A stretch of 64,000 nucleotides of DNA from Hymenopus coronatus (Eukaryota; Arthropoda; Insecta; Mantodea; Hymenopodidae), in assembly GCA_030762935.1 (NCBI GenBank), contig CM060900.1, positions 440,131,759 to 440,195,758 on the forward strand, written 5' to 3'. The notes under the pieces are model-generated. The model saw nothing but the letters and a program-made list of their open reading frames with translations, had not been told where the DNA came from and ran no database searches. Positions 22,521-33,477 of the stretch are shown here, piece by piece. Position 1 is the first letter of the stretch; each line of letters starts with the position of its first letter. The translations under genes and the position numbers were made by a program.

Positions 22521-22532
22521 TCCTGACACTAG

Positions 22533-22831
22533 TGTTACAAATGTCTTTATTGTCTCAAAAAGAGGTTACGAATAAAGCCTTTAATTTACTGCTACATACA
22601 ATTTACTCAATGCTTCGATGCATAGACAGTTGATGGCTTGCTCATGCCACTGTGTTCTAAATACCTTACTTTTATAGCTGTGAATGACACACAAGTTTCT
22701 AGAATCTAGTCAAAGCTCTTGGAAGATTCTGGCCTATGCCAGCTGATGCCTTGCATTCTAAGGCTTCCTGTTGCCAGTACATTGCTTCATGTTTTTACCT
22801 CATTCGGAGGCTCCAGCCCTGCTGACTCACA
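22533..22831 (-). repeat. LTR of gypsy family 2 (copy B, 5' LTR of RT-deleted element)
   Basis: Same family as copy A by the blocks TTTATTG...C, AATAAAGCC and CTTCGATGCATAGACAGTTG. It directly precedes (minus sense) the gag coiled-coil region. The sequence just inside reads TAGTGTCAGGAATG in minus sense, close to the TGTCAGAAGTGGGA seen beside copy C, which looks like a primer-binding site. Confidence 0.7.
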
Positions 22832-22879
22832 TACCAAGAAAGTCTTTGCAGGCTTCTGATATTTGGGAAGCTAACATTC

Positions 22880-23960
22880 TTCTTGTAAAATTTCTGATTG
22901 ATCTAATTTATATCCACCTGGAAAGGGAGTGAGCAATTGGACAGTCCTTCACTAGGTGACCTGGCTCGCCACATCCCTAGTAAACACCACCTGAAGGTTG
23001 TTAACTGGGTTGCTTCACTCTCCTTGTCACAGCAAATACTCCTGATCCTTGATGTGGGTGCAGCTGTGGTCTTGACCGCCTCCAAGTGCTGCCGTTAATG
23101 CCCTCTTCAATCAGCTTATAGTCACTGAGCATCAGGCGCTGTCATATCTCAGCATCACATACCGCCTCAGTGAAGGAATAGGTAGCTTCCTGGGATATTT
23201 AACTAGGCGGTAAATCCTGCATTGCCTTACCTGGCTGTTGCAGCCTCACCTTAAGCTGACTGTGATAGACTGCATCCAAGTGATGGTATCCAAAACGGTT
23301 CTTGAAGGCCTCCCAGATCTCCCTGAACTTTGCTGATGTCAGGATTCCATTCAGTACTTCTGCAGCCAGTCCCTGGAGGTGTGCTATCAACTGTGTGGCT
23401 TCTTCATCTGCTGACCATTAGTTGTGGGTGGCGATGGAGGCAAACTGTGGTGGTGGAAGACTTTGAAGGTTCATGTTCTGTTGTTCTTGGGTGGCTTGGC
23501 ATGCATGGATGTTGTGTCATGCCCTGGCATCTTGGCTTTCAAATCCTTGAGCCTCCCCTTGAGCATCCTTTGAACCATGGCATTTTGTTCCTTGGTGCTG
23601 CCCTCAGCTCTTTCTTCCAAGGATTAAGATGTTGATCATGGTCTTTCATTGTTTCACTAAGCTCATTCATCTTTTCCCCGAGGTCTTCCGCTTTTTCCCC
23701 AAGTTCTTCCATGTTCTCCTTCATGCCGGCCAGTTGTTTGTTGAGTTTGGTAGAAAATTCCATTTTCATTTCTGTCTGTATTTTCTCAATCTTCCCATTC
23801 TAAATTCCATTTCTGCCATTCCAGATTTCATTTTCTTATCCTTCCTCTCTGTGTTGTCTATTTTGTTATCTATTTTCTCCACTGTGGTTTATAATTTTGT
23901 GTCAATCTTCATTTTGGCCAGAAAATGTTTCATCATCAATACCCTCTTGGCATAATAATC
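22880..23960 (-). pseudogene. Second gypsy family 2 gag remnant
   Basis: A second copy of the same gag lies in the same orientation directly beyond LTR copy B. It has a coiled-coil segment at 23539-23769 (EELGEKAEDLGEKMNELSET), a capsid-like part at 23199-23390 (VYHSQLKVRLQQPGKAM, very like the first copy), and a zinc knuckle near 22945-22980 (GCGEPGHLVKDC, first Cys lost). There is no pol; it stops where LTR B begins. It is either a 3'-truncated element next to the first one or a tandem arrangement. Confidence 0.7.
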
Positions 23961-23976
23961 CCACTTCTGACAGTAG

Positions 23977-24564
23977 TGTAAAAAATGTCTTTATTGACTC
24001 AAAAATTGTTTGCAAATAAGGTCTTAAATACACTGCTGCAAATAATTCACTCGATGTTTCCAAGCATAAGACAGTTTACCACATCATGCCATCCATGGCT
24101 TGTGCACCACTGTGCGCTGACATTTCAGTCACTCATAACTCAGTACAATTCACAACACACTATACACAGCTTGTAATGCTTCCATGTTTTGTAGCTAGAA
24201 AATGATGTTGCAAAATTTTCTGGAATTGTTTACAAATAAAGTCTTAAATACACTGCTCAAATAATTCACTCAATGTTTCCAAGCATAGACAGTTTACCGC
24301 TGCATGCCATCCATGACTTGTGCACCACTATGCGCTAACATTCTAGTCACTCCTAACTTATTACAATTCACAACACACTATACACGGCTTGCAATGCTTC
24401 CTTCTTTTGTAGCTAGAAAATGGTGTTGCAAAATTTTCTGGAAGCTTATGAAAACCAAAGATTCTAGAAGAATCCAGAGTTGCATTCCAAAGGTCGTGGT
24501 CACCTTCAAGTTATACTTCCTGTGTTTTTAGGCATTCCTAGGTCTCCAACTGCGCCAACTCACA
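23977..24564 (-). repeat. LTR of gypsy family 2 (copy C) with internal 220-bp tandem duplication
   Basis: It begins beside TGTCAGAAGTGGGA (minus sense, 23959-23972), a primer-binding-site-like motif. From 24006 the sequence TTGTTTGCAAATAA... repeats from 24226 (TTGTTTACAAATAA...), including GCATAGACAGTTTACC and GTAGCTAGAAAATG. The LTR is therefore about 370 bp plus one extra 220-bp unit. The right end is approximate. Confidence 0.7.
24006..24444. repeat. Two direct 220-bp units inside the LTR
   Basis: Units 24006-24225 and 24226-24444 are highly alike by eye with only scattered substitutions. They share the junction motif AAAATTTTCTGGA at the end of each unit. Confidence 0.8.
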
Positions 24565-26181
24565 TACCAAAGTGAACTTGATAGCCACAATAGTTGATGG
24601 CATGAAGTATGAAATACGGAATAGAACTCTGTATTTATACAGTCTGGGAATTGGTGCTCTTGCTATTTAATACACGTTTATCTGTGTTGCTGGGAAGAAA
24701 GAAAGCCTTCAAGTATTCTCATAAAATGGAATTCCATTTCATTTTATAATCAGCTAAGGGAATAAAATATGCATTCTGATCACTTCATTGGAAGTAGAGG
24801 AAGCTGGTAGGTTTAAGAAGTGGAAACTTCTGGGAGGAAGGGATGAGGCAAGGTGGTGCAGCTGTGATGTTCTTCCAGATAGAGCATCCTCAGATGCCCC
24901 TTTGATGCCCCTCCCACATCCAAAAGAATGGATATCAGGTTCTGTGCCAGGAAAAAACCATTCTCACTGTAAAGCACATTCACCGCATATGCCAAATCTG
25001 ACTATCATACCAGCCCCTACAATCTCTATCAGAAATGAGAGTCAGGAAAATAATATTAGTTTAAAATTCACTCCAGTGTTTTCCTTACAAACTGTAAAAG
25101 GTAAAAAAAGGTCAGGGTAGTTGGCTCAATGAGAATTGAACCCAGGCGCTTCCAAATATGAGCTATCCTGCTTGATGGGGAAGATGACAAATAGGCAAGA
25201 GTAGGTTGTATTTGTGACTCAAATGGATTTAAAAATCTGATAAAATAGTGCCCAATATATTAATAGAATTTGCTTAATGGAGTATTGAATGTAATTTACT
25301 ATGTTGGAGCCTTGTAGAAACCTGTAAAAGGCTATATTAAAGCTGTTATGCTGAATTCTGAAATGTGTGGGAAGGAAGTTATTACATATATTTCAAATCT
25401 GCTTAGTATGACGAAGGTGGGTTACCTATGCTTAGGCAGGTCATTTGTTTATGGAACTTACTTTGAAACTAAAAGTTTTTGTGTGATTCACTAGTCAGTG
25501 AGGTATAATAGATCTTGTGGAATGGTAGTCCGGTGGAGCCATGACTTCAATTAAACAGGAATTGGCCTGTTGGAACATTTGGAAACAATGTGATCACATC
25601 AGAGGAAATCAGTTTGTCTTCTGGTTTGGGTCCCAAGTATTCAATTTTTTGCTAGGTCTTCTGAATTTATGTGAATCTTAGCAGAATTTTTGTATGAACC
25701 AATTTGCAAGTTTAAAAGTGGGAGAATCAATATTACTCACAATTGGTCTCATCTCATTTCCAGGTTTATGTATCTTCAGTAAACCATCATTCTTAGTAAC
25801 ATGGGATGGTCTGGTATAAATCGTAGATGACTTGGTTGAAGGCTTTCAAGTTTATTTTACTGGGTCATTCTGAATTTCAATGGAACTGTTTGTGTTATAT
25901 ATTTTCCATTCTGACAATGTAATCATCTTTTTGAAGTACAGCTAATTTTCCCCTTTCTCACCATAGAGTAAATAAATGAATTTATTTCTTCATATACATG
26001 GTAACTGTCACATATAAAAATTTTTCTCCCTTCCTTAAGATTATGATCATATACATCTAACAACCTTGGTTGTCTGTGTATGCATACCCCTCCTTTCACT
26101 GAGTATATCCCCTAAATTTCCTTAATGTATTTCCACTGCTATAATATACCTTCCTCATCATTTATATTGTTAAATTTCTCT
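24565..26181. other. Intron sequence; one tRNA-like relic near 25098-25165
   Basis: No gene. On the minus strand near 25098-25165 there is GGATAGCTCATATTTGG followed by GGGTTCAATTCTC, resembling tRNA A and B boxes, so perhaps an old SINE head. Confidence 0.4.
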
Positions 26182-27540
26182 TTTTTTTTTTTTTTTTTTT
26201 TTAATTGAAAAAAGGATTCCCTGAGCCATAGGCTCATTATGAGAACATTACAATGCAGATGTATTACAATTATAATTATTGACATTGCACAAGTTAATAT
26301 AAAGAGTTATATTAATTACCCATTAAATATCAATATGACTGAACACAAAGATAAGGACAAAATAAACATAATAAACAGCAAGAACAGAAAATGGTCAAGG
26401 CTTCATTTTAAATATATTAAATGTGAGAATTTTTTATATAGTTTTCCTCAACCATTTCTCTCTTACCTTCCCTATATATTTGCCTATTTCAGAAAGGTTA
26501 TCCTGTTATATCCAAAAGCTTAAGAACCAATATTTCTACCGGTAACTTATCCCACATTTTTTTATCCATCTCTCCTCTATCCAAACTCTGGTTTCTGAGC
26601 ATTCTAGAATACAGAGCAAATTTGTATCTGCACTGCAACATATGCACCTTTCTTTATCAACTTTTAAACCACTTAACACCATAGTTCCTGTTCTTGCCCA
26701 TGACAGACCCTTCTTTTCCATTTTGTCACATACATTTTGTCTCCCTGCCTCAGTCTTCCTTGAACCTCCAGCAGCATATATTTCTTGTTTCTCTACATCA
26801 TCAATTCTTGATTTTACCTTATTCCCTAAACTTAGTCTAGTTATCGGACAGTCCACTAGCCCTGCCATTCTGATTTTTCTTCACTCAGGATAATCAGCTT
26901 CTATCCCAATTTTTTCTTTCTTGTGCCCTCAAGAAAATTTTGACAGTATTTACTTCTTTCAATTCTTGTATTCTATGCCAGCATTTCCTTATACGTTTTA
27001 CTATTAGGCCTTTCCAGCTTATTCTTCCTAGCTTAGCAATGGCTATTTGTTCCAGGGCTGCTCCCAATATCATTTCACAAGATCATTTTTGAATTTGATC
27101 AATAATGCCCATCCTTTTTCTATCCCCCATATTTCTAAACCAAGCATTATTCTTGATTCAACTGTAGCCATATGTGTTCTCTCCAGCCAGTGTGATCTCT
27201 TACATGGTATTTACTTCCGACAGGTTCTTATGTTATTAGTAACTATTTTTCCCTTTGCCAGTGCATTTTTCCTTTGCTTTCCCCACTTTCCATTATTATT
27301 TAGCCTTAAACCCCAGATAATATAATTCCTTTATCCCTTCAATCTTACATCCCTCTAACCACCAATTCTCATCTCTGCTAAGTTTGCTACCTTTCTTACA
27401 GACCATTATCTTGGATTTCCTTTTGTGTATCTTTAAAACCCATACTTTACAGTATTTCCCTGATCCTTTAATTGATGTTGGCTTAATGGTTTAATTATTT
27501 GTTTGGCTAAGAAATTGTAGTGTTCATCTGTCTATCTCTT
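26182..27540 (-). mobile_element. LINE 3' region with poly-A tail, decayed
   Basis: Poly-T at 26182-26202 is the tail of a minus-strand copy. The minus frame 26868-26536 encodes a C-terminal end with KERCICCSADTNLLCILECS, a C-x2-C ... C zinc-knuckle-like motif near the end of LINE ORF2, and MAGLVDCPITRLSLGNK before it. Farther right, minus-sense pieces near 27340-27425 read IQDNGL and ENWWLEGCKIEGIKELYYLG, matching the E-x-W-x-x-x-G ... Y-L-G block that follows the RT active site. It resembles the element at 1-2218. Dead and 5'-truncated. Confidence 0.65.
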
Positions 27541-28246
27541 CAAGAATCATTTGTAATCTTTCTGCATTAAGATTTTGCTGCTTTTGTCTTAATTATAAGT
27601 ATGATCTGTTTTGTGTATTGCTTTGTGTTTTTGCAGAGATTTTAAGACAGGATTTGGCACAGATAATTATGTTTTTGTAAAACTTTCTTTTGAGAGGTTA
27701 GCTACTTCTTGGTATGGTGCAGTTTTGTCTTTTGAGGTTAAGTTTGACTTAGCTATCTAGTTTTTTCTTCATTTTCATCCTATAACTAAGAATCGTAAGA
27801 TACTTTGATAATATATTTTGCCAGAGGGGTAGCCCAGAGTGTATGTTAATTAGAGATGAAGGGCATAGTTCTAGCTCTAAGCATTTTAATTTTGCCTCAT
27901 GATTGCCTCAATTTCTATTACTGTTTTGTTGGCTGATGTTTGGTGTTTGCCGTTTTAATTAAATATAAATCCTCACAAACCTCATTGTAACTCTGTGTAG
28001 CATGCAAAGGTTTAGAAAATAACTTCATATTTCTATTTTATGTTTTATTTTTTTTTATTTTTTTTTGTTTTTCCTGAGTTTTTGGTATCTTTTGGTGTCT
28101 TTCCTGATTCCATTCAAATCAGTATTGAAGATTTAGATTTCTAATCTTACCTTAGTTTCCAGCATTACTTATGTCCTACAAGGTGGCCAATCATAACTTT
28201 ACTTCTTGTGAATTGTTGATCTGAATTACTTGATCTGAGTTCCTTT
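27541..28246. other. Intron sequence, nothing recognised
   Basis: T-rich; no coding signal. Confidence 0.5.
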
Positions 28247-28260
28247 CAAGATGGCGGCCG
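28247..28260 (+). promoter_or_regulatory. YY1-like motif at LINE 5' end
   Basis: AAGATGGCGGC is the full YY1 consensus. A YY1 site at the very 5' end fixes the transcription start in mammalian L1, so a similar role is plausible here. The exact element start was not fixed by a target duplication. Confidence 0.5.
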
Positions 28261-28371
28261 TAGGAGGTGACGCGTGCACACACTCAAGTTTTACGTTTAA
28301 ATAATAGTGAGAAAGTTCAAAGCAGTTCACAAGAAGTTCTCTGCGCCAGTCAAGCTGACCAAGAAACATGA

Positions 28372-29278
28372 GGAAAAGAAGATGATGCTGAAAAAGAAGC
28401 ATTTTTAAAATTGCCAGACAATGAAAAGCAGTGCGGACAAGACCCGGCAACCATGATGCTAACGCAAGAGATTGAAACAATAGTGTCCCTCCATACAGGT
28501 ATAAATCTGCTGCACAGGGACCTTGCTAATGCCCAAAAGCAAATCATTGCATTAAGAGCAGAGAATGGAGCTCTAAATAGTAAGTTGAAGTCCGGTAATG
28601 GAAAGGACCTCTATTCAGTTGTTACAAGAAAGGTGCTACCGGCACGGGAACTAGTGACCAAACCAGCTGGAAGTTTTGAAAGCCACAACCAATTTGGAAA
28701 TGCAAATGAAGAAAAAGATGTCCAAAAAGGGGTTCAACGCCCTAGGCATGAGCCAAGGGAAGCAGGGCCTAACAGTACGAAGTGCGTGTTAGTTCTTGGG
28801 GATTCCATTCTCAAATTCTCTGGCGAAGCATGCAAAGAGAAAGGATACAAGGTATGTTGCTATCCTGGAATAGGAGTGAACAAATTGAAAACCAAAGTGG
28901 AAGAGATGGATTTAAAGAAATCAGATCCAGACGCGATACTGGTGCACGCAGGAACTAATGATATCAGATGGGCGTAATGGCGCAACACATCATGAGAGAA
29001 ACTATGGACCTAGTGTGCAGCATTAGATCACAAACAAGTACTGCTAAAATAATCTTAAGATAAGTGCTTTGACGTCGTGGAGTAACTGCTAAAAAAACAA
29101 TGAGGATAAATACTGAACTGGACTGGTTGTGCTCAGCTAAAGACTGTTTATTTGTGGATGGAAATTTCTGGCTTCATAATTTCGGTTTTGCTAGGGATGG
29201 CAGTCATTTAAATCATACAGGATCGTACAAATTTGGAAAACTGTTAGAGGTGATTTCTTCAGCGCTTAAGGAAAACTG
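28372..29278 (+). pseudogene. LINE ORF1: coiled coil plus SGNH/GDSL esterase, frameshifted
   Basis: The frame opens after a stop at 28369. No ATG precedes the first well-conserved part, so the true start is uncertain. Residues near 28440-28600 form a probable coiled coil (TQEIETIVSLHTGINLLHRD, IIALRAENGALNSKLK). The esterase begins VLVLGDSILKFSG (block I, catalytic Ser in GDS) near 28790-28830. Block III follows as HAGTNDIR near 28946-28970. After frame breaks, block V reads ARDGSHLNHTGSYKFGKLL near 29185-29245 with the Asp-x-x-His pair. ORF1 proteins of this type bind RNA; the esterase may act on lipids. All three catalytic blocks survive, but in more than one frame. Confidence 0.75.
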
Positions 29279-29469
29279 AAGTGCCAGTTGGTGGATGCCG
29301 AGCAAATGGACAAACTTGTTAAAAAATCTGGAAAGTGTTCACAGGACATGTCTATAATCTCTATTGGTTCTAATTGTCAGTGTTGTAGTGACCTCTATGA
29401 TCAGTTACCAGTTATCCAGCTGCCCATTCCTGTTTCCTCACACTCAAGCATGAATAGTTCTCCTGGTAT

Positions 29470-31590
29470 CCTGGTATCCATAGGAATGGTAAATTTGCTT
29501 ATCATGTTACAAAACATACAGTGCTTAGGAAACAAGGTAAATGAATTAGAAATTCTTTCAAACTCTGAATTTAAAAAAAATCAAGGTAGTTTGTGTTACT
29601 GAACACTGCTTCCGTGAGCGTGAATTATCTCTAACTGGTATCAGAAATTTTAATACGGCAGATATGTTTTGTCGTTCCTCTTTAAAAAATGGAGGTGTTG
29701 CCATTTTTGTAGGAAATGATATAGTAACCAAAAATTGTATTTATTTTAGCCACTTAAACAGAGAGAAAGATTTTGAACATGCTGCAGTAGCAGTAGATCT
29801 CTGGATATATGGCTAATAGTAATTTGTATTTATAGATCTCCTGATGGACGTTTAGAAACTTTTTTTAGAGAACTGATCATTTCTTGCAAATATTGCAGCA
29901 AAAACATTTTGTTATACATTCTGTCAAGAAAGTACCAGGAATTGATCATTTAAAAATCATCATCTGTCATCTAGTTTGTTTACAGTACGTCGTTTTGTTA
30001 GTTCATCTCAAAGGTGATTTGCGATTTTACAGAGAGCTTATGGCGAATTGACTTTATCAAAAACACGTGCATATGAGTGGTACAGTGCATTCAAAAGTGG
30101 TCACGCATTACAGCTTGGTTAGTTTCAAAAGACTTGAATTTTCTACAAAAACTCAATCGCGTAAGGATTGCTGAAGTCATGCTAGAACGAGCCAGTTCCC
30201 ACCCCACATTCATGAAATGCATTATAACGTGGTTTTATGTGTTTGACACTCAAACCAGTCAACAAGCTTCCAAATGGCGCCTTCCAACTAAACCGAAACC
30301 TAAAAGGGCACGTCAAACTAGATCAAAACTGAAGGTCATATAGACAGTTTTTTTTCGATTATCGCAGTGCCGTGCACTGAGTTCTTGCCAGAAGGTCAGA
30401 TGGTAAATAAAGACTATTATCTGAGCGTTATGTAGCATTTGAGAGAACAAAAACGGCGAAAAAGGCCAGATTTGTGGAACAACAACAACTCGTGGATTCT
30501 GCACCACGATAATGCACCAGCTCACAAGGCTATTATTGTGAACAAATTTCTGGCCAAAAACTCAACAAATTTCATCGATCAACCACCATATTCACCTGAT
30601 CTGGCTCCTGCTGATTTCTTTCTCTTTCCTAAACTCAAGTTACCACTTTGAGCCACCCATTTTCAGTCGACAGAAGACATAAAGCAAAATTTGTAGTGAC
30701 AATTTACATCAATTCCTAAAAGCGCCTACAAAAATGTTTTGATTATTGGATTATTCGTTGGCATAAATGTATAATTTCAGAAGGGGCCTACTTTGAAGGC
30801 GATAAAATAAAATTGGATGAATAATGCATTTTTTGTGTTTTATTGTTGAATTCCTGGAACTTTCTTGACACAGTAGTATGTGGTGATTTTAATGTTGATT
30901 TTTTAGTAGATAGCGGTAAGAAAAGGCATTTTGTTTCACTATTGCATTCTTTCAACCTACTCCCAGTAATAAATACCCCAACATGAGTAACAAAAACAAC
31001 AATGACATGTTTAGATCAAATTGTAATAAGCAACTCCCTTCAAAATTTCTCCACAAATAATACTGATTTGGGCTTCTCAGATCATAACGCAGTGTTTATA
31101 GATCTTAATTTACCCAGAAAAACACTTACAGAGCCTGATCGAGTGAAACAGTTCTAAGAGAATAGATTCTACAATTCTGAGAACACACATTACTTCACTT
31201 ACTTATTAGCAAAGGAAGACTGGTGTAAAACTTTGGACGAACCAAATACAGACCAAAAGTTCCAAATTTTTATCAACACCTTTTCTTACTACTTTAATAT
31301 AGCCTTTCCAGTAAAAATGGTGAATCCAAATACTAGAAAAAGAAACCAATTAGACTAGACCACAAACAGCATACGAATCTCTTGTAAAAGGAAGAAGTTG
31401 CTACACTCGAAATATAAAACCTCCAGTGATCCTCTGTTTCATAAATATTACAAGCAATACTGTAAAATCCTTAGGAAAGTAATTTTTGAAGCTAAGAAAC
31501 TAAATAATAATAGAAATATGTTAAATGCTCAAAATAAAAATAAAACAATCTGGGAAGTTATTCGAAAAGAAACTAATTCCATTTCCATGG
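29470..31590 (+). pseudogene. LINE ORF2 endonuclease, split by mariner and broken
   Basis: The start is NIQCLGNKVNELEILSNSE (29514-29570). After a frame shift at a run of A at 29571-29580 it continues VCVTEHCFRERELSLTGI and FCRSSLKNGGVAIFVGND, matching the T-E-H-x endonuclease block. The mariner sits at 29917-30876. Removing it together with one TA copy gives a continuous frame into ICGDFNVDFLVDSG (30879-30925), the G-D-F-N active-site block. The next blocks are TCLDQIVISNS and LGFSDHNAVFIDL (the S-D-H block). Then comes a spacer (FHKYYKQYCKILRKVIFEAK) that ends at KTIWEVIRKETN near 31580. No RT follows. Confidence 0.75.
29917..30876 (+). mobile_element. Mariner relic, internally deleted, inserted in LINE endonuclease
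   Basis: Ends: left CATTCTGTCAAGAAAGT, right (reverse complement) CTACTGTGTCAAGAAAGT; TA flanks both (29915-29916 and 30877-30878). Protein pieces are RAYGELTLSKTRAYEWYSAF (helix-turn-helix region), PKPKRARQTRSKLK, SWILHHDNAPAHK (second catalytic Asp) and PPYSPDLAPADFFLFPKLK (third Asp). The region of the first Asp reads IITWFYVFD, so the G-D-E part is lost. At about 960 bp against about 1.3 kb for whole mariners, it is dead. Confidence 0.8.
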
Positions 31591-31726
31591 CTAAAATAAT
31601 AAGAGCATTAAAAAGCAAACCGGTAATTTATAGCAAAGCTGACAAAGGAAACATAATAGTAATTATGGACAAAACTGAATATGTAGAAAGAATGGAAACA
31701 CTTTTAGAAAAAGAAGAATACAGTAC

Positions 31727-33339
31727 AAAATAACCATCTAAACCAATGTATAGTTAAATTAAATGCCAGTATTCAAGAATGTAAACTAATAGACAAAAAA
31801 GAAAAATGCAAAATTAAAGTTGATAATCCAGTTCTGCCCAGAATTTATGGCCTTCCAAAAATACACAAGCCGGAAAATGCAATGAGACCAATTATAAACA
31901 ATATAAGTGCACCTACATATAACCTAGCAAAATGGTTAACAAACAGATTCTCTTCCTTCCCTAAATTTGAAACAGCAAGTATAAAAAACTCTCTAGATCT
32001 GATCGATAAAATTAAAGACATAAAATTGGAAAAAACCGATATGTTAGTTTCCTTTGATGTTACTGCTCTGTTTCCAAGCATACCTACAGAAAGCATACAA
32101 TCCCACATCAAAAACTGGTTACTTGCAATAGGGAAAACAACAGAAGAAGTCCGAGAATACATCATATTAACGAATCTGTGCATAAATCAAAATTTTTTCA
32201 CATTTAACGGGAAATATTACAAACAAACATCTGGTTTAGCTATGGGCAGCCCGCTGTCACCAATATTAGCAGATCTCTTCATGAGCACTATGGAAACTAG
32301 GATTAAAAAGGCATTCCCCTGGATGTTCAAAATATGGTACTGCTATGTAGACGACATCTTTGCAATAGTCCCAGAAAAACACCTAGAAGATGCACTAAAA
32401 CTCCTAAATATGCAAGAAAAGTCTATAAAGTTCACAATGGAGAAGGAATGTGATGGACAACTACCATTCCTCGACCTAAAAATCATCAAAACTAATAATC
32501 ACCTTACATTTGGCATCTACAGAAAACCTACCCACACCAACAGCTATATAAAACAAAAGAGTTACAATCCCATTCCCCATCAGCATGCTTTACTCAACAG
32601 CCTTACACACAGATTGGTAAATGTACCAATGGGAAAAACAGAATACCAATGTGAACTTACTAAAATATTGGACATAGCTACAGAGAATGGATTTCGGGCA
32701 GAACTGGTGTACAAAAAAGTTAATAAGGCCAAAAATAGAAAGAGAATTAAAGAAGTCAGCACACTCACTCAAAACCAGAAAGAAAACAAGATCTACAAGA
32801 AGTTTACATACCACCCTACAACTTTCTACAAATTCCAGAGGATCTTCAAACGACATAACATCATTCTAGCCCCTAAAAACAATTACTCTATAAAAAACAT
32901 TTTAAATTCTAAATTAAAAGATGATATCCCACAAGAAAACAAACCAGGAATATATCAGTTCAGCTGCAATGACTGTGAAAAAATCTACATTGGGCAAACA
33001 AAAAGAAATATAAAAACAAGAGCAAAAGAACACCACAGAAATATTAAACTCAAACAAGAAGAAAAATCTGCAGTAGCTTGGCATTTTTGGAAAGAGAAAC
33101 ACACTATAAATAGAAGCCCAAAAATCCTCAAAAACATCACAAGGAAGACAGAATTAAAAGTTTGGGAAAACATATATATTTGGAAAAACAAGAACCGGGT
33201 TTTCAATTTTGAAATCCCGCCAGGCGATCTACTCATTCAGAGGTTCATCAAACCACCACCAGGGACAGAGACAACCACCACAGCAAGCAATGCCGGCAGC
33301 CGACCAAAGGAATTGACAATGGAAGCACATGGCTTCTGA
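31727..33339 (+). pseudogene. PLE reverse transcriptase plus GIY-YIG endonuclease, one frameshift
   Basis: From ATG 31882 a frame of 485 codons runs to TGA 33337-33339; the same frame is open from about 31727 and already carries PVLPRIYGLPKIHKP. RT blocks: MRPIINNISAPTYNLAKWL, MLVSFDVTALFPSIP, SGLAMGSPLSPILADLFM, and the active site CYVDDIF (residues 154-160 from that ATG), intact. The endonuclease begins GIYQFSCNDCEKIYIGQTKR (about residues 356-375), with the paired Cys typical of PLEs before YIG and AWHFWKEKH after. The only damage seen is the frameshift near 31730 and the missing N-terminus. It would copy RNA at a nicked target or telomere end. Confidence 0.8.
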
Positions 33340-33350
33340 AACATGTTTTC
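33313..33350 (+). ncRNA. Degenerate hammerhead ribozyme motif overlapping the PLE stop codon
   Basis: TTGACAA (33313-33319, in place of CTGATGA), then a six-pair stem GGAAGC/GCTTCT (33321-33326, 33332-33337), then GAAAC (33338-33342) and ATGTT. This is the order of a hammerhead core with the very short stem III known in PLE ribozymes. The first conserved box is mutated, so it is probably inactive. The ORF stop TGA (33337-33339) lies inside it. Confidence 0.45.
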
Positions 33351-33477
33351 CGAAATAAAAAAGTAAGTGATGTAGTGTTACAAAATCGACTCAACTAAAT
33401 TTTAATTGTAATTTGTTACTTGACGAAGCCTTTGAATTCCTGTAATTCTTTTGGTGAATAAAAATCTTATCTTATCT

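Larger units (their letters stand above)
28247..31580 (+). mobile_element. CR1/L2-type LINE with esterase ORF1, 5' part, decayed
   Basis: It starts at or just before CAAGATGGCGGCCG (28247-28260), then a 5' UTR, an ORF1 with an SGNH esterase domain, and an ORF2 endonuclease. The endonuclease is split by a mariner at 29917-30876. The reading leaves LINE character near 31580 where Penelope-like sequence begins, so the RT is missing. An esterase in ORF1 is known from CR1/L2-group LINEs. The family of the fragment at 55250-56135 could be the same or related. Confidence 0.7.

Noticed and set aside
24788..25120. 110-codon plus-strand ORF
   Set aside because: No domain, no repeats of it seen, and no splice context that joins the SNX frame.
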